From positions 35,372,357 through 35,436,356 of the forward strand of contig CM050690.1 of NCBI GenBank assembly GCA_027574665.1: a stretch of DNA of 64,000 nt, given 5' to 3'. The position numbers were made by a program, and so were the translations under genes. This DNA comes from Rhynochetos jubatus. Taxonomy: Eukaryota; Chordata; Aves; Eurypygiformes; Rhynochetidae. Under the pieces are notes generated by a model. The model was not told the DNA's origin. It did no database searches and worked only from the letters and a program-made list of their open reading frames with translations. Positions 14,303 to 28,870 of this stretch are shown one piece after another. Within the stretch, counting starts at the first letter, position 1. Each line of letters opens with the position of its first letter.

Positions 14303-17300
14303 GTCAGGGCCTGAGGGATGCTTAGCTATTTCTCGTGATGACATTTATTTTCCCATGTTTTCTGTTTGTTTATGAAGGCTCTCTGGGACCCGTATGCCAG
14401 GCAGTCTTACAGCAGCAGTAGGGTGAAGTTGTAGTGGCACAGCTGAAATGGAGAGGTTATCAAAAACAGCCTGAAGGGTCAGTGACCACTGTCTGTTTCC
14501 ATGAGCAAGAGAGAGAGGTGACCTGCTTGTACAGGCTGCCTGATGAAGCGCAGAACCAAGGCTTGAAGGAGGTCAGTGGGGGAAGTAGGTCTTCAAAACT
14601 ACTGGAAATGTGTCTGGAGCAGCAGGAAGACCTCCTTTCTGGAGGTACTAATGAGATACTTATTTTCTGAGTCACTAACATAGCAAGCACTTCTCTCCCG
14701 TTTTTGCAGGCTTCATGCACAAACTTCATGCATCCAATTAACCTTTTACTAACAATAGCCTAAACATCTTAAATAGCAAGGATTTCCTTGCCCCCTACCC
14801 CCCCGAAGTATATTCTGTAAGATTACTTGAGTTTATTTCAGTGGTGAGTCCTGTTATGGTAGACTGTTGTTAAATAAGCCAATACACCTTGAGTTCAGTG
14901 GTGCCACTGGCATGCTTTAAGCAAGGTAAGAGCTTTAGTATACCTTGTTTAACCGAAGTGACTCTCAAGCATGCTACTGTTCCTTTAATTCTTTAAAAAC
15001 ATGAGTAAGTGTGTATTAGTAAGCATTATAACTCTAAATTTATTTCTCCATATGAGGTTAATACAAAATTATAAGCTTTCCTCAGAAAAATGCTACATTT
15101 AATATATTACTTAATTTTTAAACTAATAAAATTTTTACTTTACTCCTTGAGTTGTTCAGGTCCCGCTGTACAAAACTGGAGATAAGGCTGGCACAAATGA
15201 GGCTTTTCTCTCAGCCGGAGCTTATTATTGACAGTGGTAGTGAACTTTGTTGTCTGTGTGTTTATTTGTAGAAATAGTGTATGACTGGAACTTCTTGTGC
15301 TTCTACCCATTGCATAGGAATGTGACCTTTATCTTGACACAGGTTTGGCTTGGTGTGAGCTGTCCCAATGCAAATTTTGTACAGATATTCCCCGAAATAC
15401 CACCTGTCTACACTACCGAATTTTTTGTATGATAGTTTGATTGTCATTTAAAAGAAAAAAATTTCTATGTGTCCAGCTTTTGAGCAAGGAGAAGACCTGA
15501 TTTTTATAAACTGGTTCAGAAATCAGGAAGAAAACAAGAAGAGCAAAGCTTTGGTTTACTTGTGATCTGTTCTTAGACCTTTCACATTCTTTTGCACAAG
15601 TGAAAAAAAGGCTGACAATATCTAAGAAGGTTGAATTCTTTTTGACACTGATGATCCAATAGCGTAAGATGGCCTTGTGTCTTTTTGATCTTAATTCAGA
15701 AGCAGATTCTGAGCAGTTTGAATACTACTGACTGTAATTTGGCTAATAATTTACTAGCTTGCCTTCCCCCCTCCCCCCCTTTTTTAAATGTGACATAGGT
15801 TGTCCTGTCTAATTCTTGTTTTTTTTAACAACACATTGATGACTGGAAACTTACCTTCTTGTTTCGTATTTTCTGCTCAGTGTCTTGCAAGCAGATGCTA
15901 AATTTAATATGAATCTGTTAACCAAAGAACCCTCTTTAAAATTCCCCTTCCTCAATAAAGTGTAAAAACCAAAACAACATGCTGAAGCAGGCTGTGAGAT
16001 GACAGTAGCGCCCATGAATCTCACTGTGAAGATATGCTGGATGTTGACTGTTTGAAAAATGAGAGGTAAAGAGATGGCAGCATGAAAAATGGAAAGAGCA
16101 GAGAGGCCAGAGATGAGTAGAAGGCAGAGAACCATAGCCGTGGAAAGGGAAAGGTTAAGGGATTATGCAGACAGCAGGCAGGAGATTTAGTGAATTTATA
16201 TTTATCCTGTAAGTGATGTCAGAACCGTGACCAGCGACCGCCTTGAGCTGCTGGGTTGGTGCTGTAACGGTTCAAAATAGTAAGATGAGATAAGGAGGGG
16301 GATGCAAGTTAGGATGGATGCTGTGCCATGCTCTGTTGACATATTTTAGAAGTTGCATACTAGGGCTTGTATTCCTAACCTCATGCGTGAGCCTCTAATG
16401 GTACAGGTACAGTTACAACAGGTACTCTTGGTGAGAGATGCAGACAAGAAGCCTCTTTAATGAAGCTAAGCCTGTGGCTTAAAGCTACCTCTGTCGTCAC
16501 TTCATGTGTTTGATCAAATTTGCAGTAACATGTTTTCTTTTTAGTAGAGTTTATGTATGTCCTCGTAGCCCTTTCCAGGGCTGAAAAGGAAACAAAGACT
16601 AGAAAGTGCTACTAGAAAGTTACTAGTGTGTTGGGAGTTCTCATTTACAAATTAAGAAATTAATTGTCGTGATCGATTTCAGTGTTTGTGAAGCTCAGTA
16701 TTTGCTTAACATTGGTTTCTATATCCCTGCTAGGGGGAAGGCACATATCTATGTGTAATACTTCTGTGTTGTTACCGGTTCACAAACTCTGTTTTTCTGT
16801 CCTGTTACATTAAAATGAAAATACTTACCAAGTTGGCTTATGCAGGATTTTATCCAATATATAATAAATTGAATCTGAAATGCTTTTGTGTTGGATAAAG
16901 CTTATTAATGATGTTGAATTACTTTTTTTCCACAGTTCATGTTGTCTGATTAATAAACAAAACCTGAAAATTCCTGATCCTAAATACAATGCTCTTGCCT
17001 TTCATTTTAATTGTGTGTATTTCCTGTGTATTGCAATTGGCATGGCAATTCCTGTTTTGATGGCTACTAAACAAAGGCGGGGTGCTTAGACCTGTACTTA
17101 AGGACTTGCCTGACCCAGCGTTGAAGACGAATGTGTATTTCAGGAAATACAAACAGTGTAGGTGATAAGAATTTCAATATATTGGTGAGGCCTGGTGCTG
17201 CAGCAGGGTGGGAAAAAAATACAAAAAATGCAGGTACCCTTAAACAAAGTTAGCTAGCTATTGGGGACAAACTAAAAGGGTAGTTACTGACTTAAAATTC

Positions 17301-17803
17301 AGGTATAACCTTTTCACTTTTACCCACCTTTCATTTTTCTTACAGACTTCAATAAAAATTTTTACATCATTTATTGTCATGCATATTTGGACATGGGCTG
17401 AACAGTAGGAGTGGAGCGGTAGTAATAATACAAGGCAACTGGAAAATCAATAATACAGTGCAGCACAGCTTAGAACACCAAACTGCAAAAAATCGGTTTG
17501 ATCCTGTGAGGTAGAAAGTGGGTCCTGTGAGATACAGGGTGCTTTGTGCATGCAGGAGCTTCATAGACTCTTTCATCTTGAAAGAGCTTTTGTCACCTCA
17601 TGGGGCTTTTAGTCTTCTTGCACCTTGAGATGGTTTTTCTGTCTAGGCATCTTCAGTGTGTTGATACAGATCTAATATCGGAGGCAGCTGAGAACTGATC
17701 ATTTGGCAGAATTAATTGGCCTAAGATTAGAGCTAAAATGATTCATTGATGAGGAAGTACTGTATTTTGGAAGGAGTACTGTATTTGTGTTTTCTGTATT
17801 TGG
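14303..17803. other. Presumed intron, nothing recognised
   Basis: AT-rich unique sequence with no recognisable repeat family or exon. ORFs are all under 100 codons and overlap between strands. Confidence 0.6.
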
Positions 17804-18094
17804 AGTGGGTCTTTTTACAAGGGCCTGTAGTGGCAGGACAAGGGGTAACGGGTTTAGGGAGATTTAGATTAGATATCAGGAAGAAATTCTTCACGAAGAG
17901 GGTGGTGAGGCACTGGCACAGGTTGCCCAGAGAAGCTGTGGATGCCCCATCCCTGGGAGTGTTCAAGGCCAGGCTGGATGAGGCTTTGAGCAACCTGGTC
18001 TAGTGGAGGGTGTCCCTGCCCATGGCAGGGGGGTTGGAACGAGATGGTCTTTAAGGTCCCTTCCAATCCAAACCATTCTGTGCTTTTACGATTT
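17804..18094 (+). mobile_element. CR1 LINE 3' fragment
   Basis: A plus-strand CR1 3' end of about 290 bases. The frame reads RFRLDIRKKFFTKRVVRHWH and then PREAVDAPSLGVFKARLDEA before a stop at about 18003, followed by the typical CR1 3' UTR (GGTCTAGTGGAGGGTGTCCC, then GGTTGGAACGAGATGGTCTT) and a short decayed tail. Relative to other copies here, a few codons are missing just before RFRLD. The element is strongly 5'-truncated and cannot be autonomous. Confidence 0.92.
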
Positions 18095-18361
18095 TCACTT
18101 TTTGGTTGTATTTGCCTAGACTGATTTTTCTGTGTAGGTCAGGAATGGTTTAGTTAACATGTATCAATGCTCCTGAAATTAGACATAGTAAAAGAAGAAA
18201 TTGGTGCCTTTTCTATGGGAAGGTGAAATAATAGTCTGGATTTTGCCTGTGTGGTTGTTGTTGGTCCCCTGGAACAGACAGTGTTTTTAAAAGCTCAAGG
18301 TTTAAACACTTGGGTTAAAGAATGGGAGAAGTAGGATTTGATTTTTTTTCTTTCTCAAACA

Positions 18362-18377
18362 CCCCCCCCCCCCCCCC
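18362..18377. repeat. Homopolymer C run (16)
   Basis: Sixteen consecutive C follow a T-rich stretch. Long C/G runs are uncommon, can form i-motif or G-quadruplex structures and are prone to length variation and sequencing error. Confidence 0.95.
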
Positions 18378-21300
18378 ACCAGCGAACAGACCAACAGGTG
18401 GGTTGGGAGAGCTGCAGAGTAATTATTTTGGTGATAAAATACTTGTTTTCTGTAGCACAGGTCTCTGTCCTTCTGAGCGTTTTGGCTCAAACATGCTGAA
18501 AAAGACTCTTCATCTTCTCTCTCTCTTTTTTCACTCCCTCTCCACTCCCTGTTGTGGATAATACCAGCCTGTTGGTTCATAATGTCCAGATAATCTTTCT
18601 CCCCTTTTTCTGTTATCGTCAAGCTGTCAGCAGAGGACTTTTACTATGTCTTTCCCTGCTGCATGTGGAAGATATTTCCTTAAAGTTCTTACTTCAGCTG
18701 ATGTTGCTTGTCTGTTCTTTCTTTGTTTGCTTAAATACAGCCTCATTTTCTTCCCTAGCCCTGATTTCCCAGGGATCCTCTCTAGACCTCACAAATTGCC
18801 GTTTTGTTCCTGTCGGATTACCTTGTTCTCACTCTGTTTTAATTCCTTGTCTGATAGTGAAAACACAATTGTAATAATTCACCAGTAATTAAAATAATAC
18901 TAAATCCTTTTATTCTAGCATAAAATTAAAAAAGGTCCCAACCCAAACAACAACAACAACAAAAAAATAAAAGCAAAAGACCAATCCTCATACGCTCATT
19001 TATTCCTTCATTCCTCCTCTGTCACTTTGTCTTATCCTTTCCAGCTACAGGCATAAAAGCATTCCTGTTTGCCCCTTTTCAGGGTTCAACGTGTTGGTTT
19101 GGATGGGGGTGTGTTGATAATCAGCTCTTGCCATTTCAGTGTGTTGTCAAGACAGAGGCTGTTCTCCAGCTCACTGTTAATCATGGCAGTAGTAGGCCAA
19201 GTGCTAATACTAATCATCCAATTTTTGGTTGCTCTTCGTGGGAGTTACTGAGACACTCGATTAAGGGGGACGCAGGGATGAAGAACAAACGTTGATACTC
19301 TAGTGCTGTTACATTTAGAGGAAGCTTTCCTCTGAGTGAAGGTAACGTTGGAAACTTGAGGTAAAATGTATCCTGCCAATCTGTGTAAGGGGAAGTGTAT
19401 GCATAGAATTTCTCAAGGTTGCTCACAGCCAGAAATGAGAAGGTTTGGACTAAATAACTTGAGTTCTTTTTCAGCAGAAGGGTTCACAAACAGAAATCAC
19501 CCCTGCAATAATTGGAAATCTAGCCATTCAAGACAGTTACAATAAGACATGTGAGTATTAAGTGACCGCAAAACGTTGTCTCTTTAAAGGCTTCCTTTGG
19601 AAAAAAGTTAAACGAGCCAACATCTTCTTAAAAAAAAAAAAAAAGAAAAAGTTATTTTTCCCTTGTTTACTTAAGCCCCAGGAAGAAGTAAATAATCTGG
19701 ACTGAAGATGTGCTTTGCTCCTTGCAACATATTATCTCACAGTGATGTTTTCCCCATAGCAACTCTCTTTCGAAGATAAATGTTCTTTAAAAAAAAAACC
19801 CCAAAATCAAGATTTGCATCCGGGCATTTTTGGTGCTGATGTTGTAGTATGTAAATGTACTATAAATGGCCACATGTTGCAAAGATAACTTTGGGTGTTT
19901 CTGACAACACTGTGTAAATTTTTTTCGTACAGTCAGTCTGTATGCCCGCTTCTTTGGTCTTTCACGTATCTGCAACAGAAGCAAAAAGGAAATTGTGAAA
20001 TGAAAACAAACAAACAATCCCTTCATCATCTTCCCCTCTCCCACCAAACCCACACAGGGTCAGGAGAATTTACAATAGGACATAATAATTTATTAAATAT
20101 AAGGAGACCAAAAAACCAGTCACAAACAATTTCAAGTTAATGGTGAAATCCTGTGGAAATTCACTCCTAAAGTTCAGACTGTAACCGTGTAATTGTTTTG
20201 TTTCCAGGCATGGAGGCTGGTCAAATGTTTTTGTCTCCAAAACAGAGTGTCTGCATGTGAATTGCCTTTTGGGAATGGTTCCTGGACCCTTCTATCTGCC
20301 AGGCGATGCCTGGGAACTAGTCAGCAAGAATGCTAATTGGCACAGACCGGATTTTTGTCAGGCAGTAGGTTAACAGTTTGCTAGCATGGGTGGTGGATTT
20401 CAACATCCCAGAATGCTTGGAGGGTTTTAGAAGTTTGAATATAGATGCAATCTACGTTTTCAAAAAGGAAAAGGGAAGAAGATTTTGCGAATGACTGAAG
20501 ATGTACCTCATAGTTTTGATACTCAGGCATGTGCAACGGTAACTGTATTCATAACGCTATCCTCCAAAGTGGAAAGTCTGAAGTATTGTGCAGAGCATAT
20601 TAAACAGTTGGTGATAGTTAAACTAGGAGTAGCACTGCTTTTGGTAGGTGCTTACAAAATAGCTGTGTTCAGGATCTGTGTCTGTAATCTTAGATTTGCA
20701 CCTCTAATCTCTTCTGGGATGACAGATTCTTGATTTATTTATTAATTTATTAATTTAATTGAATGCTCTTAGCAACAGTGTCTAATAAAAAAATGCACAA
20801 TCAGTAGACCAGTTGGTGGTGTTTTTTATTTTTATTTTTACAGACAGAAGCTCCAAGCCCTGTAGTGGAGAGAAAATTGAGACGTGGTTATTTTTCTGAA
20901 CGGTAATTGCAGAAATGCCACCGAGATCCTCTATGGAGCACTATGCACACCACAGAGATGCTACAGAACATATTTTAATGCTAGTTCTTTAGTCTTTTCA
21001 GACTAAAAGACAGCTGTCGAGTAACAAGACAGGTACTTGACAGCCAGAGAGCGATGGTTGCTCTGGTGGGACAGTTACCTGAGCTCTGAAGATGTGCAGT
21101 GCCAGCCTGAACTTGGGGTCACTTCAAGGATTTACCTCAAAGCATTCGGTGTGCCAATAGGTGGAGTGCACCAAACACACTGACCCTGCCTGCCTCTGCT
21201 CTGTGTGAATTTTCTTTAGCTCCTTCCTGAAAAGGAAGGAAACAGCAAAGGCTTTTACAGACAGTGCTGCAAGTGATTCAGCGTGCAGAGTCAGTCGTTC

Positions 21301-24300
21301 ACAAAAAAATCGCTCCAGCAGCTTGCGGTGCCCCTGCCAGTTGCTAGGTGCAGATTCAGGGAGGCTTTTCTGTTTTGACTGGAGAATCCACTCACGTTGC
21401 CAGGATTTCCGGATTAGGTTTCTCATACAGTCTGGCAGTTGGTACTTTACAGCCACCAGAACAGAGAAGACTTGGGAGGCAATTGACAGTCCCCAGACCA
21501 AATGATGCTGCTGATTCATGGGCATTAAAGAGCGGCAAATCTAAGTGAATAATGGACAATAATCCACACAGTTCCAGGACAGTGTGTTCAGGACTATCCT
21601 GGTTATTTTTTGCATGCATTGGATTACATACACCAAATAAGTAGCAATTTTCATCCTGCAGCTTCTTGAGAATCAGAGGCTGGTTTGTATCTTGCCCAGA
21701 AGAGTTCATGGTGTAATGTCGGGGAAAACACAATAAGGGAATGTTTAATTCACATTGTGATGATGAGATGGCACAAAGTAATTTGTGTATTTGGCCTGAG
21801 TTTTAGCTAAGTAAAGGGAGGGGAAAATACTACTATAGAAAAATTTCCAGGATTTGAATGCTTGTGTGTGTGGGGAAGAGAGCAAGACTCCAGCTTTGTA
21901 GAGGTTTCAGTGGTAATGTGGTGCGTTGCAGAGAAGACGACAATATTGACTACACCCTTCCAGAGTTTGCACCTGTTTGATTGTTTCATTCTGCTATTTA
22001 GAAACTCCTTCCAGTGAAAGGACGTGTAGTTTATAAATCTATGATCCCAACCACTAAGGTAATTTTTACTACTCTAATCTGTTTCCTTCCTTATTTTTTC
22101 CTTCATGTTTTCTGTCAAGAGATGAGCTCTTGCAGTTCCGATTGTGTAAATAACTTGCCATCTCCCTGCTCTTGTAGAGGCATGTGCAGCTTGTGAATGT
22201 AGCAAGAACCACAGGGGGTTGGGCTGGATTGGGGCTGGAAGGAAATATGAGTTGTAATTCTGCTCTGCAGACCCATTGGTTTTGATTTCTACTCCTGCCT
22301 TTCAGCAACTCCTAGCTTACTGCATTCTCCCTTGTGGATGAATACATTAATACCAAGCCTAAACCCAGAATCCTACAATTACCCTTCCGAGGCCATCATC
22401 TAACTCATCAGTTGCATCTTTCTTTCATTACCCTTTACTTCTGTCCTACAGACAGGTTTCAGTCCTTTTCGCAATACGTTAATTTATGGAGTTATGAACT
22501 TTATTTCTCTTTTTTTTGGAAGTGGGGCAATACACTGAGTTGGATGCACAAAAGAAACCCGGAGATGTTGACAAACATCTTTCCCTGGTTTGCTGATTCG
22601 TGTAATTGTTTCACAGAGAATGTTCAAAGAATTGCACAGATTCATACTAATCCTTGCTTACTTTTCTCTCACTGACTTTTTTATTCTCCCAAGGTGTGTT
22701 TTTCGATCATCATTTTGATAATGATCTGAAATTAGTTTTTGGACAGTGATTACCTGAAGTACTGTTTTTTGAAGTTTCATGTTATATTTTGGTCCAGGAT
22801 TTTTTTCTTCTTTTTTTTTTTTTTTTTTTCTGGTTAACTTTTGTAGTTTACTGGCTCAGTGAATTATCTTGATTCACTTCTTATAATTTTGTTGTTTTTG
22901 GTAACATACTCTCTGCACAGGGTAGTGTGTATATCCGTGTGTTTGTACACAATCTGTAACTTTCCTGTAATGGTCTGGACACTTGTAAGGCTTTTACAGT
23001 ATCCTAATTGTTTGCTAAATGTTTGTATGTCTTTCTTTTGCCAACTGCAGTTTATAATGATCAGGTTTTATAACCAGGTTGTACCTTAGAAACTACAGTT
23101 TCTTCACCTCCTTGCTTATTAACTAATTTATTCTTGGCAATTTAATTTCTTTTCATTGATTTTAAAATCAGAAAAATCTTTATTTTCATGGTCTGCTAGG
23201 ATGACTCCTCTCAATTCACATTACATTTTTCTTCTGTCTTTCCCAAAGACTTAATGAAATTCATGTATTTTTAAATTGTGATCCAGCACTTTCAGTTTTT
23301 ATAGTACAGATTTTTGCCTATTCTTTCTGTTGGCACTGCTATGTGAAATCCTGAATTATACTGAAAATACTGTGAAATACTGAATGATATTGGGGTGGTT
23401 CAGGAATAATGGAAATGATTCTGTCTTGCAGGAGTTTTCATATAGCATGAGGAAACAAATAATTTTTGAAAACTAAACCTCCCTTTCTCCCTAGATGAAT
23501 TTCCTTTTAAAACCCTTAACACCGCTAATGTACTCTTTTGTATGAATAATCACATATTTTAATTTTTTTTTTGTTGTGCTAGAATTTATCTAGACTTTCT
23601 TCCCTGTCCACAGGAAATGATACAGATTTTCTGTCACGAGGTGATAAATAGTTTAGTGGAAATCTCGTGTCCTGAAAAAATAGATACAAACTGGATATTT
23701 TTGTGCTCATAGCTCCAACATCTGTCTTTTTGCAGTTCTTTTTTGCTCTGTGAATATTTATGCTGTTGTTGCTTTGTGATCAGAGCTACCATTGTAATCC
23801 AAAAACCACAAGAGACTTATATTTCCTTTTTACTTTTTCTATATATATAGCTGGTATTCTGAGGATGGAAGAACTTCTATTGCATTTGACGTGTTTCCAT
23901 TAACTTGCTTTTAAGACCTCTGGCTAGCTATATCTTTTATTGATTAGGAAATAACGGAAGGTGCAGATGTGGATTTGGGTGCTGCCTTCTCCCCGTCACC
24001 CACAGATGGAGCTTTTGTTCATGTCAGGTCAATCAGAGTACTGATTTCAAAGAGTTATTTTGGTGGCCTCCTTCTGCGCAACCAAACTGTGCTTCAGTGG
24101 TACTCCGAGGAAGATGGAAACTCTACCAGGTGTTGGCAGGGATGGCCCAAGAGGGCCATATTCTTCTTGATGTCCAGGCAGGTTGCTAGTAATGCCTGTG
24201 ATGTCCTCAGTCCTCTCCTGCACCAAACTGACCTCTAGGTTTCTCTTACTTGCTGCCTGTTTCAGTATTACTAGTATTATTTGTATTACCCTTTTTCTCT

Positions 24301-27300
24301 ATGAAACAAAACTCTTTGCTTCCAGTCTTGACTGCATGTATATTCTGTTGAGGAGGGGACTTCTTTTTTCTGTTCATTGCATCAAAGTGGTTTTTATTGG
24401 TTTTTTTTTTCCCTCTCATAGATTCTGGCTTGTTAACGAACAATGAGCTAGGCACAGTGACATGCAAATCCTTTTTGAAATTCCTAATTCACTGACTTGG
24501 CAGTACTCAGGGAAGATAAGAAGAGCTATGTTTGTGGTGAACCTGCAGAGCTGGTTTGTGCCCTACATAATGTTTGGTGCTTCTCTGAGAGATATAGAAG
24601 GAATCGCATTTTCTAACCTCTCATTGCGTCCTCTGTCTCCAGAGGATTCAGTGCTTACGCAGAAACCAAACTGTTTGCTGGAGGAGGAATCTGAGTGTTT
24701 TATCCTGCAGGCTGAATGATGAAGGAACGTTATAAATCCAGGGGGAAGCCAGTTTAAGGAATTCTGTTTTCCTGTTGTGTCCATCCAGATTTGATATCGC
24801 TTTGTAATTAAAATTGGATCTGCTTCTACAGAATATTGTTTTTCTAATTTTGAACTGCGTAGCCTTTCCCCTACATTCCTGAAATAGAACAGCTAAATGT
24901 ATGCTGAAAAAAGGAGGGAAATATAAGGGGAAAGCACTGTCCTCCCAAAGGTGCACCAGGATTACTGTAGCAGTATTTCTTTGCAGAAATATCGTGAGTT
25001 GAGTTTTCTTGCCAAGAAAGAGGTTTCTGCTTTATGAACAAGATAATTGTATATTTCTGTTCAAAGTAAACATCATGCTGACACGTTTCATGACCGCAAG
25101 ATATTTTATGCACTCACTGGAATAAACAACGCACAGGGCTGTCTCAGGCACTTAGTCAGTGGATAATGTTGTGCCTGCTTTTACACATCTTTCAGCTAAA
25201 TCAGAGATCAAAACCCAACTCCAGCACTTGAGGGCTTGTGGGGAGGATTTTTGACACTCTGGAGGAAAGCGAGTCTGTAAAGCCTTAATGACTGCTCCTT
25301 CATCTATGCAGATGCACTTTAACTGCTGCCAGATCTGCTGTAATATTGATGACATCCTTCACCTTGTTAATGGCCCAAATGTAACAGAGCATATGCTGGT
25401 AGTCTAATTTTGTTCCTGATGTAGGGAAACCACAAATGGTGAAGATTGCATATAAGGATGTGAACTGTGGCTACTAATTTGGCATGTTACATGTTTGCTG
25501 TTAAGTGAATGAAAAATGTTTAAAACTCTGATTTTTGTGCACTGGGCACATCCCATGGCTTAACTGGCAAGAGGAATTTTATTAAGCAAGTTCTGGAACT
25601 GTTCCCTGACAGTGAGGCAATTAATAAAATGTTGCAAGATATAACGGTAAAGTTGTATGCTTACTGACTGCCTTTATCCCCAGGAGCTTACGAGAGTGCA
25701 TGGAGATGCAAGTCAGACTGAGTAGGAGGGATTTCAGGTTTACCTGTTTACAATATGGGGTTAAAAATGCTTGAAGTGCAGCTGCAGTGACCCACAGACA
25801 GAGTCAGGGCTGCTACTGGGAAATGGGCTGGCTGATGTGGTCCAGTCTCTCAAAGAATTGAAAGATGCTTTCCGTGACTTTTTCATGGTCATGGTGGGAT
25901 ACTTGTCCCCATATGTCTATTTATAGTGTTCCTGTGGGGCACACTGAGAGGTTTATGTCAGGATTTCAAGCATAAAAACTGCTGTTGGGAGAGAGGCTGT
26001 AATGGAAGCTGTTTAGTTTGGAACACTTTATGAGTTTTGCCAGAATGACTACAGACTTCCCAAATCTGGGATAGAAACACTAATGGTCTCCCCTCTGTAC
26101 ATGGAGATACATTCATGTGGGAACATCTGTGAAATTCATGGGAAGTTCCTCAGGTAACGGTGTGAGATGGAGGGTCTTGCACTGAACTGGAACTTGTCTG
26201 CTGCAGAGTTCATGAATGAGAATGTGCTTTGCTACACATAGTGTGTCAAAAACCAGTTATCACTCATATTTACTGTCTGGCTACTGACCCTCTCCCACTT
26301 TGCAGAGGGAGGAGCTTGCCCTGATGACAGTATAGTTGTAATACTCTTCCTGGGTTTACAGGGTCAGTGTGTCCCTCCAAAATGCTCAGGAGAGATGTAG
26401 CCATCCAGGCTGTCTCTACATTGTCGCTACTCCAGAGCTGGAGGGGATTAATTGATGAAAGAATTTTTCTGCTCTGTGGGATAGATATGTGTCCCAGAGG
26501 GATGTTAAGCATTAACATCCAGTGTGCTGCGATTCTCACAAGCTGAGGTATGACCCTGTTCCACAGCAGGGTTACTGCCAGACCTCAGGTACTCCAGGTC
26601 ATCTGCAGCATTATGTTTTTCTATTTACAAGGCAACCATTCAGGAGTACAAATAGAAAGCACAACACAGGAAGCATTCAGAATTTCCAGAAATTACACCA
26701 TATGCCTTCCAGAGGCTTATAATTTGGTGGAGGCAGAATCATGTTTCGTTCAGAACCCATTGTTCCTTAGTGCTAGTATTGACACAGATTTTCACTGTAC
26801 TCTTTTCTGCTTTTGTGCAAAATGGACTGATAATAATTTTCCTCCATGCTAGTAATTTGTTTTTCTCTACCATATTAACATGTTATTTTTGCACGATTTG
26901 CTGTTTTTAAATAATAAATGGGCCTCCTACAGGTTTGAGTGACTTTCATTAAGAATATCTGCTATTTAATTTCTATGATTAAAAAACCCTGCACCAAACA
27001 CCAAAACTCAGGTACTTCAGTTGTCTCAATATATCTAATGAATGCAAGGAGCTTAGGGCCACCATGGCAAATGACAGCTTGACACGGGGAATGAAGCATG
27101 CTGAGTGCGTTTCCATGGGTGGTGATAGCCGTGTTTACTGTGTTGCCACGATAATGCCTCAGAAGCCAAGGCATGGATAAGGACCTCAATTTGCTATGCA
27201 AACACAAAGTAAGGTACATTTCCCAGTCGTGGCTGAGGACACAGACACCCAACGGATTAGTATGTCATATAAATAAACCAGCTTGCTGCCACTGAGAGGA

Positions 27301-28798
27301 GAAGTTGTATTTGAATCTGTATGTGTTCTTGGTTCGTGGCAACCAGGAGTGAAAACATAATAGTCCGATGTTTTTTGCCAATACATTTTAGTATGTTGCA
27401 GTTGGGCAGCGTTCACCAAGGCAGGCAATAATCTATGAAATCTTCAAATGCAGCTGAGTTATAATCTGTGCCCACATTCTCAAAATCAGACTATTGCCTA
27501 GGTGGGCAAGGGCAGACAGAGAAACAACACTGGCAGTGCCATGTAGTGGTCTCTGCACTTTGTCATCTTAGCCAAGAAAAGAGGGGTTTAGAAGATTATA
27601 ATGGAGTGCATTTTGTGTCTCCTCCTTCCTGACAGAAGGGCTGACCTGGAAGGAAATGTAGAGTTGCTTGTTTTGGAAGTTTGCTTGTTTGGAAGTGGAC
27701 TGTGGGAGTAGAGAAGGGTGAGTGATTGATGTCCTATCTTGCTCAGAAGGAAGGAGACAAGAAGGCATAAAGTCCTGGTAGCCAGGGGTGAATGACAACT
27801 GGGAGCAGGTGGATAATAAGTGGCTGGGGAAAATGTCAAAATCACTGGAGGGATGCAGAAAGGGATGTGTTGAAGCAGTAGACCAGGGAAAAAAATCTTT
27901 GCATGGTTATTTGGTAAGATATTAATGGAGAAAAATGGCATTTGGCAGGCCAGAGGTGATGATATTGGGATAGTCTTGTCACAAAATGATGGTGATGAAA
28001 TAATGTCTTGTTCTACGCTTGTTTACATGGGGGAGAAGTAATGATTATCTGTAGTAAGATTATGATTTTAGGAAACAAAGTAGGTGTATGTTAGCAGAAC
28101 AGCAGCTTTGACATGCTTCAAAATTAATTGAGGAAGTAACAGCTTTTTAAAAGACTTCTTTGACAGGTCAAGGATGCATGGGCTGTGAAGCCTGTTTTAC
28201 TGTCTGCATCCAAGGTGATAAATCTCCGTACACCTAGAAGTGAAGAACCATTTTCAATTAATAAATGACATTTTAATACTTCTTTGTTTTGAATTTGGCA
28301 TGGAGAATCCTAAATGAGGTGCTAGTGCTCAGTTGTGTGCTGGCAGGATCACGGTCTTCTGGAGGATATCATGTAGATTTAGACTTGCTCTGGTTGGGAT
28401 TGACCGTGATTTTATCTACAGGCTTGAAAGGTGAGTCTCAACTCTGTTGCTCTTCAACTTCTACAAAATTGCTGTACTTTTATCCAAGAAATTATGTGTA
28501 CTCTAACCCTGAATGATTTGCAATATGATAAGCAGCTTTTAATGCTTCAAGAAATACTACGCTCTTTAACAATGAAAAACGGCTGGCATCTCCAAACCAG
28601 AAGCTGTAATGTGAAAGACTCAGAGGTTTTAACAAGGTGTTCAGGACCACTGCAGCAGGGTAGAAGTGCGGGTGAGCCGCTTACTGTCTTCCAGTGTAGT
28701 TTGCCGCTTTGGAGAAAAAGGTTGAGTCACAAGGGAAAATGAAAATCCATTCAGGAAAAAATAATGTAAATGTTTATGTTGATTTGTATCAGGTATTT

Positions 28799-28870
28799 GA
28801 CTAGATTAAGTTTACATAGACTAGATTAGTTTACTGAACTAGAATAGTTAAAATTAGACTAGATAACAAA
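28799..28870. repeat. Degenerate 20-base tandem repeat
   Basis: About three and a half units beginning GACTAGATTA recur at a spacing of about 20 bases (starts near 28799, 28819, 28838 and 28857). The third unit is eroded. It is a short minisatellite-like array. Confidence 0.6.

Noticed and set aside
21124-21733. Overlapping minus-strand ORFs of 133 and 113 codons
   Set aside because: I recognise no family, the two frames overlap in different phases and cannot be joined simply, and no exon signals stand out. Length is compatible with chance over 64 kb. A translated protein search would settle it.
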